A stretch of DNA of 12,385 nt from Nevskia sp964451925 (GCA_964451925.1 CAYVKA010000117.1:1-12385); one strand, 5' to 3'; numbered from the stretch's first letter, positions 1 through 5,708 are shown. Numbers and translations: made by a program. Notes: a model not told the origin generated them from the letters alone.

Positions 1-1617
1 CTTCACCACGTCCATGCCGACGCCGCGGCCGGACAGGGTCGTCACCGTGGCGGCGGTGGAAAAGCCCGGCTCGAAGATCAGGGCGTAGATGTCATCGTCG
101 CTCAGCACCATCGCCGGGTCGATCACGCCGCGCTCGATCGCCTTGGCGCGGATCGCGTCGCGGTTCAGGCCGCCGCCGTCGTCGCTGACCTCGATGACGA
201 TGTTGCCGGAGTCATGGTAGGCATTGAGCCGCACGCAGCCCACCGCGGGCTTGCCGCGCTCGCGCCGCAGCGCGGCGGGCTCGATGCCGTGGTCGATGGC
301 GTTGCGCACCAGGTGGGTCAGCGGGTCGACCAGCTTTTCCACCACGGTCTTGTCCAGCTCGGCGTCCTCGCCGGACACCTCCAGCGCGATTTCCTTGCCC
401 ATCTCGCGCGCCACGTCGTGGACCACGCGCTGGAAGCGCGCGAAGGTGGCGCCGATCTTGACCATGCGCAATTCCAGCGTGCCGTCGCGCACCGCCGACA
501 CCAGTTCGGACAGCCGCGCGGTGTACTCCAGCAGCTCCGTGGCCTGGGTGCGCCGCGCCACCAGGCTCGCGCTCTCGGTGGCGATGATCAGCTCGCCCAC
601 CAGGTTGACCAGATGATCCAGCTTGTCGGCGTCCACGCGCACCGAGCGCGCGCACCCGGCGGCCAGTGCCATCGGGGCGGATTCGGCGGCTGCCAGCTCG
701 CCTTCCGCGGCTGGCGGCGCCGGGGCCGGCGCGGGCGCGGCGGCGGCGGCGTCGAGCGAGGCGGAATCGCTGAGCAGCGTGGCGAGCTGTTCGACCGGCA
801 GGCTGCCGCAGCGCACCAGCGCCGCGCCGATGGTGGCCGCGGCTTCGCGCGACTGGTGGACCAGGCGCGCGTAGGCCTGGGGCGGCGAGCCCGGCCCGAG
901 CAGGCGCACCCGGCAATGCCCGTGCACAAACTCGAAGGCCTCCTCGATGGCATCGCGGCCGGCCTGGCTGTCCATGCCGATCTCGAAGCCGAGGTAGCAG
1001 CTCTCCGGGTCCATCCTGGCCAGGGACGGCATCAGCTCGTACAGCGTGACCAGGCCGGTGATGCTGCCCAGCGTGCCCAGGTAGCGGACCACCGCCAGCG
1101 GCTCGATGCCGTTGAGCAGGGCATTGGGACCGAAACGCAGCGAGATATGCCAGTGCTGCGGAGTCTGGCTGGGCCCGCCGCCGCCGAGCGGTACGGCTTC
1201 GGCCTCGGCGGCGGGGCGGCCGCCGGCGGGCGCGTACTGCCGCAGGCGCTCCAGCAGCGGCGCGCCGCGGGCTGCCAGGGCCGGGTCGATGTCGCGCTGT
1301 CCCCCGGCGGCGGCTTCGATCAGGGCGCCGATATGGTCGCGGCAGGCCAGCAGCAGCACCACCAGGTCGCGGCTGATGGCGACCCGCCCGGCGCGGACGC
1401 CGTCGAGCACGCTCTCCACCACGTGGGTGAAATCGACGATGGCGTCGAGCGAGAACAGTCCCGCCGAGCCTTTGATGGTGTGCGCGCTGCGGAAGATCGA
1501 GTTGACGATCTCGGCCGGCGCATCGCTTTTCTCCACCAGCAGCAGCGCGCTTTCCATCGCTTCGAGTTGCTCGCGGCTCTCGACGATGAAGGTCTGCATG
1601 ATGGCGTCCAGATTCAT
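1..1617 (-). CDS. cheA: Chemotaxis histidine kinase CheA, C-terminus cut by the window edge
   Basis: CheA autophosphorylates on a histidine in response to chemoreceptor arrays and passes the phosphate to CheY-type receivers. The visible 539 residues start MNLDAIMQTF. An HPt (P1) domain covers about residues 1-110, with phospho-acceptor His46 in SAHTIKGSAG. A long middle region that may be a divergent P2 follows, then an Ala/Pro linker near 290-310. The P3 dimerisation helices start at VRVDADKLDHLVNLVGELI. The ATPase N-box reads LVRNAIDHG, the G1 box VSDDGGG and the next box SGRGVGMDVVK, where the window ends. The rest of the ATPase and the CheW-like domain lie outside. The start overlaps the stop of the STAS gene by 4 bases (ATGA), so translation is probably coupled. 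No CheW, CheR or receptor gene is visible, so whether it controls flagella, pili or another output is unknown. Confidence 0.95.
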   Translation of the reverse strand, partial: MNLDAIMQTFIVESREQLEAMESALLLVEKSDAPAEIVNSIFRSAHTIKGSAGLFSLDAIVDFTHVVESVLDGVRAGRVAISRDLVVLLLACRDHIGALIEAAAGGQRDIDPALAARGAPLLERLRQYAPAGGRPAAEAEAVPLGGGGPSQTPQHWHISLRFGPNALLNGIEPLAVVRYLGTLGSITGLVTLYELMPSLARMDPESCYLGFEIGMDSQAGRDAIEEAFEFVHGHCRVRLLGPGSPPQAYARLVHQSREAAATIGAALVRCGSLPVEQLATLLSDSASLDAAAAAPAPAPAPPAAEGELAAAESAPMALAAGCARSVRVDADKLDHLVNLVGELIIATESASLVARRTQATELLEYTARLSELVSAVRDGTLELRMVKIGATFARFQRVVHDVAREMGKEIALEVSGEDAELDKTVVEKLVDPLTHLVRNAIDHGIEPAALRRERGKPAVGCVRLNAYHDSGNIVIEVSDDGGGLNRDAIRAKAIERGVIDPAMVLSDDDIYALIFEPGFSTAATVTTLSGRGVGMDVVK

Positions 1618-2048
1618 GGCGCGCCCTCCTGCCGCGACTCCTGCCGCAACTCCTGCCGCGACTCCTGCCGCGATTCCTGCCGCGATTCCTGCCGAGGCGC
1701 CGCGGCCGGTGCAGCCGGTGCGGCGGGCAGCGCCGGCACCACCGGCTCCAGCGCCTGCCGGAATTGTTCCTGGAGCTCCAGCAGCTGCAGCACCTCGCGC
1801 ACGCAGTCGCTGATCGCCAGCAGGTGCAGCGGCGTTTCCTTGGCCCGGGCGGCGGCCTGCGTTTGCAGCAGCAGTTGCACGCCGGTGGTATCGAGCCGGG
1901 TGACCTGCGACAGATCCAGCTCGAGCGGGCCAGGGCGCGTCAGGCGCTCAAGCAAGGTAAAGCGCAGTTCGGAAGCCCGCGGCGCGCACATCTCACCCTC
2001 GATGCGCAGCGGCTTCCCGGGCCGACCGCCTTTGCGCCGCGCCCTCAT
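1614..2048 (-). CDS. STAS-domain protein (anti-sigma antagonist-like) with repeated C-terminal tail
   Basis: This 144-residue protein carries a STAS fold over about residues 12-105. STAS proteins act as phospho-switchable partners of kinases or sigma-factor regulators. The signature site reads LDTTGVQLLL (Asp53-Thr54-Thr55-Gly56); in SpoIIAA-type proteins this is usually DSSG with a phosphorylated serine, so a threonine may take that role here. After an Ala/Pro linker the last 25 residues are mostly a run of RQES units (one RQEL) encoded by a 12-base tandem repeat. The gene overlaps cheY upstream and cheA downstream by ATGA on each side, so it belongs to the same transcript and probably modulates the CheA-CheY pathway. 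STAS genes do occur in chemotaxis-like operons; the exact partner here is inferred. The GC-rich opening (MRARRKGGRPGK) is poorly conserved-looking, but the overlap supports this start. Confidence 0.85.
   Translation of the reverse strand: MRARRKGGRPGKPLRIEGEMCAPRASELRFTLLERLTRPGPLELDLSQVTRLDTTGVQLLLQTQAAARAKETPLHLLAISDCVREVLQLLELQEQFRQALEPVVPALPAAPAAPAAAPRQESRQESRQESRQELRQESRQEGAP
1627..1698. repeat. 12-base tandem repeat, six units, inside the STAS gene
   Basis: Six consecutive 12-base units begin at 1627, 1639, 1651, 1663, 1675 and 1687, with plus-strand form TCCTGCCGCGAC or near it. Units 1 and 3 are identical, as are units 4 and 5; unit 2 differs by one base and unit 6 is degenerate. On the coding (minus) strand they encode RQES repeats. 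Unit length is divisible by three, so slippage would change tail length by four residues per unit without breaking the frame. Confidence 0.93.
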
Positions 2049-2413
2049 GGCAGCGCCAACTTGGCGACGGCGCCAAGCAGGCTCTCCGGAACAAAGGGCT
2101 TGACCGCCCAGGCCCGGACGCCCGCCGCCTGGCCGGCCTCCCGGCGTGATTCCTCTGATTCGCTGGTGAGCATGACAATCGGCGTGAAGCGATAGGCGGG
2201 AATCCTCTTGGCCTCGCGGACAAAGCCCAGGCCGTCGAGGCGCGGCATGTTGACGTCGCAGAGAATCAGGTTGAAGCGGCGGCCGTCCAGTTGCGCCAGA
2301 CCGTCCTGGCCATCGACGGCCTCGCTCACCTCATACCCGGCGTCTCGCAGCAGGCAGCCAAGCGCCTGGCGGACGACCGCGGCGTCGTCGATGATCAGGA
2401 TCGTCTTGGCCAT
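2045..2413 (-). CDS. cheY: CheY-like single-domain response regulator
   Basis: A 122-residue stand-alone receiver domain. Every receiver hallmark is visible: the acidic pair Asp9-Asp10 in ILIIDDA, the phospho-acceptor Asp53 in LILCDVNMPRLDG, the switch Thr83 in MLTSES, and Lys105 in AVKPF. There is no output domain, so it should act by protein-protein contact, as CheY does at a flagellar motor or pilus machine. It is the first gene of the cheY-STAS-cheA transcript and overlaps the STAS start by ATGA. The ribosome-binding site upstream of the ATG is weak (GAG-type). It is probably the phosphorylation target of the neighbouring CheA; whether it drives a motor or serves as a phosphate sink cannot be told here. 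Confidence 0.9.
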   Translation of the reverse strand: MAKTILIIDDAAVVRQALGCLLRDAGYEVSEAVDGQDGLAQLDGRRFNLILCDVNMPRLDGLGFVREAKRIPAYRFTPIVMLTSESEESRREAGQAAGVRAWAVKPFVPESLLGAVAKLALP

Positions 2414-2658
2414 TCGCTCGACTCAAATAATGGACGGGGGGCCCCTGCGCAGATTGTTGCCAGGCCGCCGCTGTACCCCGGTTTGCGCAGAAGGCCGTCG
2501 TGGCGGATAGCGGCGAGCTCAGCCAGGACTTGATCACGCAGCGACGAAAGGCCGCTTCCGGGCGATGGGCGCACGCCGATTCGGCTCTTGCCGAACGGCT
2601 TCCGCCGCGAACCCTCAACCGGGCTTCGGCAGAATGACGCACGCGCCGCGCGGACGCA

Positions 2659-2672
2659 TTGATCTGCGTCAA
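2659..2672. promoter_or_regulatory. FNR/ANR-type binding site (distal)
   Basis: The sequence TTGATCTGCGTCAA fits the FNR/ANR/DNR consensus TTGAT-N4-ATCAA with one deviation, giving the TTGAT-N4-GTCAA form common in proteobacteria. It lies about 253 bases before the mtnD start and 246 before the cheY start, so it could serve either side. Assignment rests on motif match only. Confidence 0.6.
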
Positions 2673-2779
2673 TCCAGGCGGTCGCCGCACAGGCCCCGCA
2701 CGCGCGAATCGCCACAAGGCTGCCGAAAGCACGGCACTCCCAAGCCGGGGCTGCGGGCCGGCCGCGGTTCAGGAAGTAA

Positions 2780-2793
2780 ATGACCCACGTCAA
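2780..2793. promoter_or_regulatory. FNR/ANR-type binding site (proximal to mtnD)
   Basis: ATGACCCACGTCAA resembles TTGAC-N4-GTCAA, with TGAC and GTCA as exact inverted half-sites. Its centre is at 2786.5. A GATGAT hexamer at 2816-2821 can act as -10, which puts the predicted transcription start near 2828 and the site at about -41.5. That is the classical class II activation position for FNR-family regulators. Confidence 0.55.
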
Positions 2794-2815
2794 TGCCTGC
2801 TTGCGGCTGCGCAAC

Positions 2816-2821
2816 GATGAT
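2816..2821 (+). promoter_or_regulatory. Candidate -10 element for mtnD
   Basis: GATGAT matches TATAAT at 4 of 6 bases and lies at the spacing expected for a promoter activated from the FNR-like box at 2780-2793. No -35 is needed in that arrangement. The implied 5' leader is about 97 bases. Motif spacing is the only support. Confidence 0.35.
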
Positions 2822-2924
2822 CTCTCCCTGGACCACCTCCATCCGCGGTCATCGGCAATGCCGGAACCCGGGCCGGCAGCGTCGGGGAGCCTGGCAGTCA
2901 CTGTCACCGTGCGGGAGCTTTGCC

Positions 2925-3506
2925 ATGACCGAATTGCGCGTCTACCGGGAGAACGGCGAGCGGCTGCTGACCTGCAGCGGCTTCGATGAGATTTGCGGCA
3001 TCGTCGAACAGACCGGTGCCCATCTGGAGCACTGGCCCAAAGCCGCGGGCGCAACCGGCGCGCACGCCGCCCCGGCACAGGTGATCGAGGACTACCGCGA
3101 CCAGGTGGACCGGTTGATGCAGCGGTACGGCTTCCAGTCGGTCGACGTGGTCAGCATGTGGCCGGGCCATCCCCGCAAGCACGGGCTGCGCGACCAGTTC
3201 CTGGGTGAACACACCCACGACGATTTCGAGGTGCGGTTCTTCATCAGCGGCCAGGCCCTGTTCTACATCCACGCCGGCGGCTTGGTCTATGGGCTGCTGT
3301 GCGGCCCGGGGGACATCATCGCCGTGCCGGCGGGGGCACCGCACTGGTTCGACATGGGGCCCTCGCCGAGCTTCCAGTGCATCCGCCTGTTCAGCACGCC
3401 CGAGGGCTGGGCGGCGAAGTACACCGGCGACACCATCCCCAACCGCTTTCCGCGGCTGGAGCAGCCGCACTACGACGCACCGCAGGCGGCGGAGGCGGCG
3501 GCGTAA
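2925..3506 (+). CDS. mtnD: Acireductone dioxygenase (ARD)
   Basis: ARD is a cupin-fold metalloenzyme of the methionine salvage pathway. It oxidises the acireductone 1,2-dihydroxy-3-keto-5-methylthiopentene. With Fe(II) the products are formate and the 2-keto precursor of methionine; with Ni(II) it releases CO. The 193 residues include the metal ligands His96, His98 and Glu102 in GEHTHDDFEVRFF and His140 in VPAGAPHWFDMG, the same numbering I recall for the Klebsiella enzyme. The family ending IRLFSTPEGWAAKYTGD is also present. I chose the ATG at 2925 over in-frame upstream starts because GGGAG at 2913-2917 sits 7 bases before it and the family normally begins here. None of the other mtn genes is in the window, so this is a solitary copy. 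Two FNR-like boxes upstream suggest oxygen-linked control. Confidence 0.95.
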   Translation: MTELRVYRENGERLLTCSGFDEICGIVEQTGAHLEHWPKAAGATGAHAAPAQVIEDYRDQVDRLMQRYGFQSVDVVSMWPGHPRKHGLRDQFLGEHTHDDFEVRFFISGQALFYIHAGGLVYGLLCGPGDIIAVPAGAPHWFDMGPSPSFQCIRLFSTPEGWAAKYTGDTIPNRFPRLEQPHYDAPQAAEAAA

Positions 3507-3541
3507 CAGCGCCGCTGCATCCGCGCCGCTGCACGACGCCC

Positions 3542-3570
3542 CCGCTGGCCGCAACGGCCGAATTCAGCGG
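3542..3570 (+). terminator. Possible hairpin after mtnD
   Basis: CCGCT and AGCGG flank an inner GGCCG-CAA-CGGCC hairpin, with a short unpaired GAATTC on the right side. A moderately T-rich stretch (CTTTGTGTAGCTTT) follows, but there is no true T-run. It may reduce read-through from mtnD into the ParD-like operon. Confidence 0.3.
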
Positions 3571-3612
3571 CTTTGTGTAGCTTTCCGGCATACCGTTCGC
3601 CGCTCCGCACGC

Positions 3613-3641
3613 TGGACCCGGATATATGATCTGTATATGAT
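3613..3641 (+). promoter_or_regulatory. Predicted sigma-70 promoter of the ParD-like/map pair
   Basis: TGGACC (3613-3618) is 4 of 6 to the -35 consensus, and TATGAT (3636-3641) is 5 of 6 to the -10, with a 17-base spacer. A second TATGAT lies at 3625-3630. The -10 is inside the palindrome at 3634-3648, so a bound repressor would block polymerase. This short AT-rich island stands out in a GC-rich setting. Confidence 0.6.
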
Positions 3642-3648
3642 TCATATA
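3623..3648. promoter_or_regulatory. Palindromic operator candidate upstream of the ParD-like gene
   Basis: TATATGATTCATATA (3634-3648) is a perfect inverted repeat of 7+1+7 bases. The same half-site TATATGA also occurs 11 bases upstream at 3623-3629, giving one direct and one inverted arrangement. Ribbon-helix-helix antitoxins bind such closely spaced half-sites in their own promoters. The site ends 22 bases before the start codon of the ParD-like gene. That the encoded protein binds here is inferred. Confidence 0.6.
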
Positions 3649-3670
3649 GTCACTGAAACAGGGCGGATCG

Positions 3671-3883
3671 ATGGGGATCGTCAACATCGAGGATGAGCTG
3701 CACGAGCAGTTGCGCCGGGCGAGCAAGGTGTCGTGCCGCTCGATCAATGCGCAGGCGGCGTTCTGGATCCGCGTCGGCATGCTTTGCGAAATGAACCCCG
3801 CCCTCAGCTTCAACCAGATCGCCGCGCGCGAGCTGAAGGACGCGGGCGTGCGGGTTCCGCGCCTGCTGCCCGCCGGCGGATGA
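3671..3883 (+). CDS. ParD-like ribbon-helix-helix protein (putative antitoxin)
   Basis: This 70-residue protein resembles the ParD-like antitoxin family (the MGIVNIEDELHEQLRRAS type). A predicted DNA-contacting strand lies at residues 2-7, helix A at about 8-21, helix B at about 23-40 (RSINAQAAFWIRVGMLCE), then a short third helix (SFNQIAARELKDAG). Such proteins dimerise and usually repress their own promoter. AGGG at 3660-3663, seven bases before the ATG, is the ribosome-binding site. The stop codon overlaps the start of the methionine aminopeptidase gene as ATGA, so the two are co-transcribed and translationally coupled. No ParE-like toxin is present; the aminopeptidase occupies the position where a toxin would be. 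The family call is from sequence resemblance; the pairing's function is unknown to me. Confidence 0.8.
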   Translation: MGIVNIEDELHEQLRRASKVSCRSINAQAAFWIRVGMLCEMNPALSFNQIAARELKDAGVRVPRLLPAGG

Positions 3884-4650
3884 CCAAGACCGCGCAGGAG
3901 CTTGACCGGATGGCCGAGGCCGGACGGCTGCTGGCGTCGGTGTTTTCGCATCTTGACCGGCAGCCGCTGGCCGGCCTTTCGACGCTGCAGGTGAACGCGC
4001 TGGTCGAGGATTACATCGTCCGGACGCTGGCGGCGCGCCCCGCGAGCAAGGGGCAGTACGGCTACCCGTACGCCCTCAACAGCTCGATCAATTCGGTGGT
4101 TTGCCACGGCATACCGTGCAGCGACGACATCCTGCGCGACGGCGACATCGTCAACTTCGACGTCACGCTGGAGAAGAACGGCTACCTGGCCGACTCCAGC
4201 AAGACCTATCTGGTGGGGAATGTGTCACCGTCCGCGGCCTTGCTGGTGCGGAAGACCTACGAGGCGATGTGGCAAGGCATCCGCGCGGTGCGTCCCGGCG
4301 CCACGCTGGGCGACGTTGGCTTTGCCATAGCCAGCCACGCCAGGCGCAACGGCTATTCGGTCGTCAGGGAGTACTGCGGCCACGGCATCGGCCGGGACAT
4401 GCACGAGCCGCCGCAGGTGCTTCACTTCGGCAGGCCCGGCACCGGCCTGACGCTGCGGCAAGGCATGGTTTTCACCATCGAGCCGATGCTGAACCAGGGC
4501 GGCCCGCGGGTTCGCACCGAGCGTGACGGCTGGACGGTGAAAACGGTCGATGGATCGCTGTCGGCGCAGTTCGAGCACACCGTCGCGGTCACCCCCAACG
4601 GGGTCCGCGTGCTGACGCTGCGGCCCGATGAAACGCCGATGCCCGGATAG
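3880..4650 (+). CDS. map: Type I methionine aminopeptidase
   Basis: MetAP removes the initiator methionine from nascent cytosolic proteins when the second residue is small. The 256-residue protein spans the whole type Ia catalytic domain. The five metal ligands are Asp94 and Asp105 (NFDVTLEKNGYLADSS), His168 (CGHGIGRDMHEPP), Glu201 (FTIEPML) and Glu232 (SAQFEHTVAVT). Substrate-binding His76 (VVCHGIP) and His175 are also present, so it should be active. Length is close to E. coli Map (about 264). The ATG at 3880 is chosen because it overlaps the stop of the ParD-like gene; longer in-frame extensions would run through that gene. The neighbour is unusual for the housekeeping copy, which commonly sits near rpsB or other translation genes. 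This may therefore be a second, regulated MetAP. Its last 20 or so codons and 3' flank reappear as a decayed copy at 5598-5691. Confidence 0.95.
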   Translation: MTKTAQELDRMAEAGRLLASVFSHLDRQPLAGLSTLQVNALVEDYIVRTLAARPASKGQYGYPYALNSSINSVVCHGIPCSDDILRDGDIVNFDVTLEKNGYLADSSKTYLVGNVSPSAALLVRKTYEAMWQGIRAVRPGATLGDVGFAIASHARRNGYSVVREYCGHGIGRDMHEPPQVLHFGRPGTGLTLRQGMVFTIEPMLNQGGPRVRTERDGWTVKTVDGSLSAQFEHTVAVTPNGVRVLTLRPDETPMPG

Positions 4651-4711
4651 CCGCGCAATGCAAAGCGGGCCAGGAGCATGACGGCAGCTTTGCCGGCATC
4701 AAATCGCGCCT
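4547..4711 (+). repeat. Parent copy of the duplicated map 3' end and flank
   Basis: Bases 4547-4607 (map codons for TVDGSLSAQFEHTVAVTPNGV) match 5598-5658 at 59 of 61 positions. Bases 4681-4711 (the downstream flank reaching the first base of the next promoter's -10) match 5661-5691 at 27 of 31. The two blocks have offsets of 1051 and 980, so the distal copy lost 71 bases between them. The repeats are direct and bracket the NAD(P)-binding gene. Confidence 0.9.
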
Positions 4712-4716
4712 AGAAT
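4690..4716 (+). promoter_or_regulatory. Predicted promoter of the NAD(P)-binding gene
   Basis: TTGCCG (4690-4695, 4 of 6) and TAGAAT (4711-4716, 5 of 6) are separated by 15 bases, somewhat short. Transcription would begin near 4723, leaving a leader of about 28 bases before the start at 4751. The gene could also be read through from map, which ends 100 bases upstream. Confidence 0.4.
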
Positions 4717-4750
4717 GAGCGCCAGCGGCAGCACTCGGAGATTGGCAAGC

Positions 4751-5419
4751 ATGGGTTTTCGCGTTTTGGTCGCCGGCGGCACCGGACAGGTCGGGTCGGC
4801 ATTGGTGCGGGCGCTGCTCGCAACCCCCTCGTGCACGGAAGTGGTGATGGTCAATCGCCGCCCGGCTCCCCTTGCTGCCGACGCGCGTCTGCGCCAGGTG
4901 GTCATGGACACCGGCGCGGCCGATTTCTCCAGCGCGATCACCCACCTGGCCCGCAGCTGCGGCGCACCGGGGGAAGCTGTGTACGCCGCGTCCTGTATCG
5001 GCATCGGCCAGGGCAGCGGGCAATGGAGCGAGGAGGACATGCGGAAGCTGGAGACCGGCGTGGTCGGCGCCTTCGCGCGCGGCTGCCTGGCGGCGGGAAT
5101 CGAACGCTTCGGGCTTCTTTCGGCGGCCGGCAGCAACGCCAGGAGCCGGATTCGTTATGCCCGCATCATGGGCGAGAAGGAAGACACGGTGCGCGGCGTC
5201 GGGTTCAAGCGCCTGGCAATCTTCCGCCCCGGCATCATTGCCGGCAATGCACACACCCCGGGGTATCTGGCCATGCTGGGGCGCCTGGTGCCAGGATCGT
5301 TCGGGACCATTGATCAGGACGATATCGGGCGCGCTTTTGTCGCCGAATTCCTTCACGGCCAGGACGGCACGACGATCCTGGAAAATGCCGCGATCAGGCA
5401 GCGGGCGCGAGCGCAGTAG
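4751..5419 (+). CDS. NAD(P)-binding Rossmann-fold protein, TIP30/NmrA-like atypical SDR
   Basis: The 222-residue protein opens with a strand and a dinucleotide-binding glycine motif, VLVAGGTGQVGSAL (Gly9, Gly10, Gly12, Gly15). Later segments FGLLSAAGS and FKRLAIFRPGIIAGN match the layout of HTATIP2/TIP30-like and NmrA-like atypical short-chain dehydrogenases. In those relatives the active site is Tyr-x3-Lys; here Tyr136 is present (YARIMGEKE) but position 140 is methionine, so it may bind NAD(P) without ordinary redox catalysis. The ATG at 4751 is preferred over one 12 codons upstream, because it directly precedes the Rossmann strand and GGAG lies at 4737-4740. It runs in the same direction as map, with its own promoter candidate. 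No signal peptide or membrane segment is seen. Substrate is unknown. Confidence 0.8.
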   Translation: MGFRVLVAGGTGQVGSALVRALLATPSCTEVVMVNRRPAPLAADARLRQVVMDTGAADFSSAITHLARSCGAPGEAVYAASCIGIGQGSGQWSEEDMRKLETGVVGAFARGCLAAGIERFGLLSAAGSNARSRIRYARIMGEKEDTVRGVGFKRLAIFRPGIIAGNAHTPGYLAMLGRLVPGSFGTIDQDDIGRAFVAEFLHGQDGTTILENAAIRQRARAQ

Positions 5420-5438
5420 AGGCCCCTGCCCCTACCCG

Positions 5439-5472
5439 AAAGCTGCCGCTCATGGCCGTCCGCAACGGGCCG
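5439..5472 (+). repeat. Dispersed 34-base motif, copy A
   Basis: The copy begins AAAGCTGCC, has CTCATGG in the middle and ends GCAACGGGCCG. It matches copy B (11516-11549) at 27 of 34 positions and copy C (12259-12292) at 24 of 34, with no gaps. Copies A and C also share the four preceding bases CCCG. All three are in the same orientation. Confidence 0.65.
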
Positions 5473-5477
5473 GCTAC

Positions 5478-5491
5478 GGTCTGTACAGACC
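5478..5491. promoter_or_regulatory. Perfect 14-base palindrome, unassigned
   Basis: GGTCTGTACAGACC is identical to its reverse complement and has no loop, which is typical of a dimeric regulator site rather than a terminator. It lies in a convergent region with no promoter nearby, immediately after motif copy A. Its role is unknown, and it could be the end of a decayed element. Confidence 0.35.
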
Positions 5492-5597
5492 CACACGAGT
5501 GATTTCGATGAGCACAGGCGTGTGGTGATGGCCTGAGATCGCGTGAAACAGATGCCCCGTTACGGAGATCCGTCCGGCTTGATACGCCTTGAGATTT

Positions 5598-5691
5598 TCG
5601 ACGGATCGCTGTCGGCCCAGTTCGAGCACACCGTCGCGGTCACCCCCAACGGGGTCCGTGAGGGCGGCTTTGCAGTCATCAAATCGCGCCT
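5598..5691 (+). pseudogene. Decayed fragment of a second map 3' end
   Basis: The first 61 bases still encode DGSLSAQFEHTVAVTPNGV, the terminal strand of methionine aminopeptidase including the equivalent of Glu232. The reading then leaves the map frame, and a copy of the map 3' flank (ATCAAATCGCGCCT) follows after a 71-base internal deletion. Nothing of the rest of map is recognisable upstream. The near-identity of block 1 (59 of 61) implies either a recent duplication or local gene conversion. Confidence 0.85.
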
Positions 5692-5708
5692 CCGAACGCC
5701 GCCATATC

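Larger units (their letters stand above)
2414..2924. other. Gene-free divergent region between cheY and mtnD
   Basis: About 510 bases separate two divergent starts. Open frames exist on both strands, but their arginine/proline-rich translations look like GC-driven shadows and show no family resemblance. The stretch holds two FNR/ANR-like palindromes (2659-2672 and 2780-2793) and a plausible -10 for mtnD. No convincing promoter for cheY was found on the minus strand. Confidence 0.6.
5420..5708. other. Convergent gene-poor region with repeat and pseudogene debris
   Basis: This stretch separates the NAD(P)-binding gene from the convergent wzi. It contains a copy of the 34-base dispersed motif (5439-5472), a 14-base perfect palindrome (5478-5491) and the decayed map tail (5598-5691). 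No intact gene or clear terminator was found. It looks like a patch of accumulated rearrangement debris. Confidence 0.7.

Noticed and set aside
214..2103. 629-codon open frame on the plus strand across cheA and the STAS gene
   Set aside because: It is the antisense shadow of cheA and STAS, rich in Arg, Gly, His and Gln, with no domain. The minus-strand reading has complete family motifs.
2395..3078. 227-codon minus-strand frame between cheY and mtnD
   Set aside because: Arg/Ser/Ala-rich translation, no family resemblance, and it overlaps the real start of mtnD. Treated as non-coding.
3509..3533. Repeated GCGCCGCTGCA with a 14-base period after mtnD
   Set aside because: Only two 11-base copies in very GC-rich DNA; probably slippage without function.
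3671..4650. Classical ParDE toxin-antitoxin pair
   Set aside because: No ParE/RelE-like toxin frame exists. The overlapping gene is a full methionine aminopeptidase.
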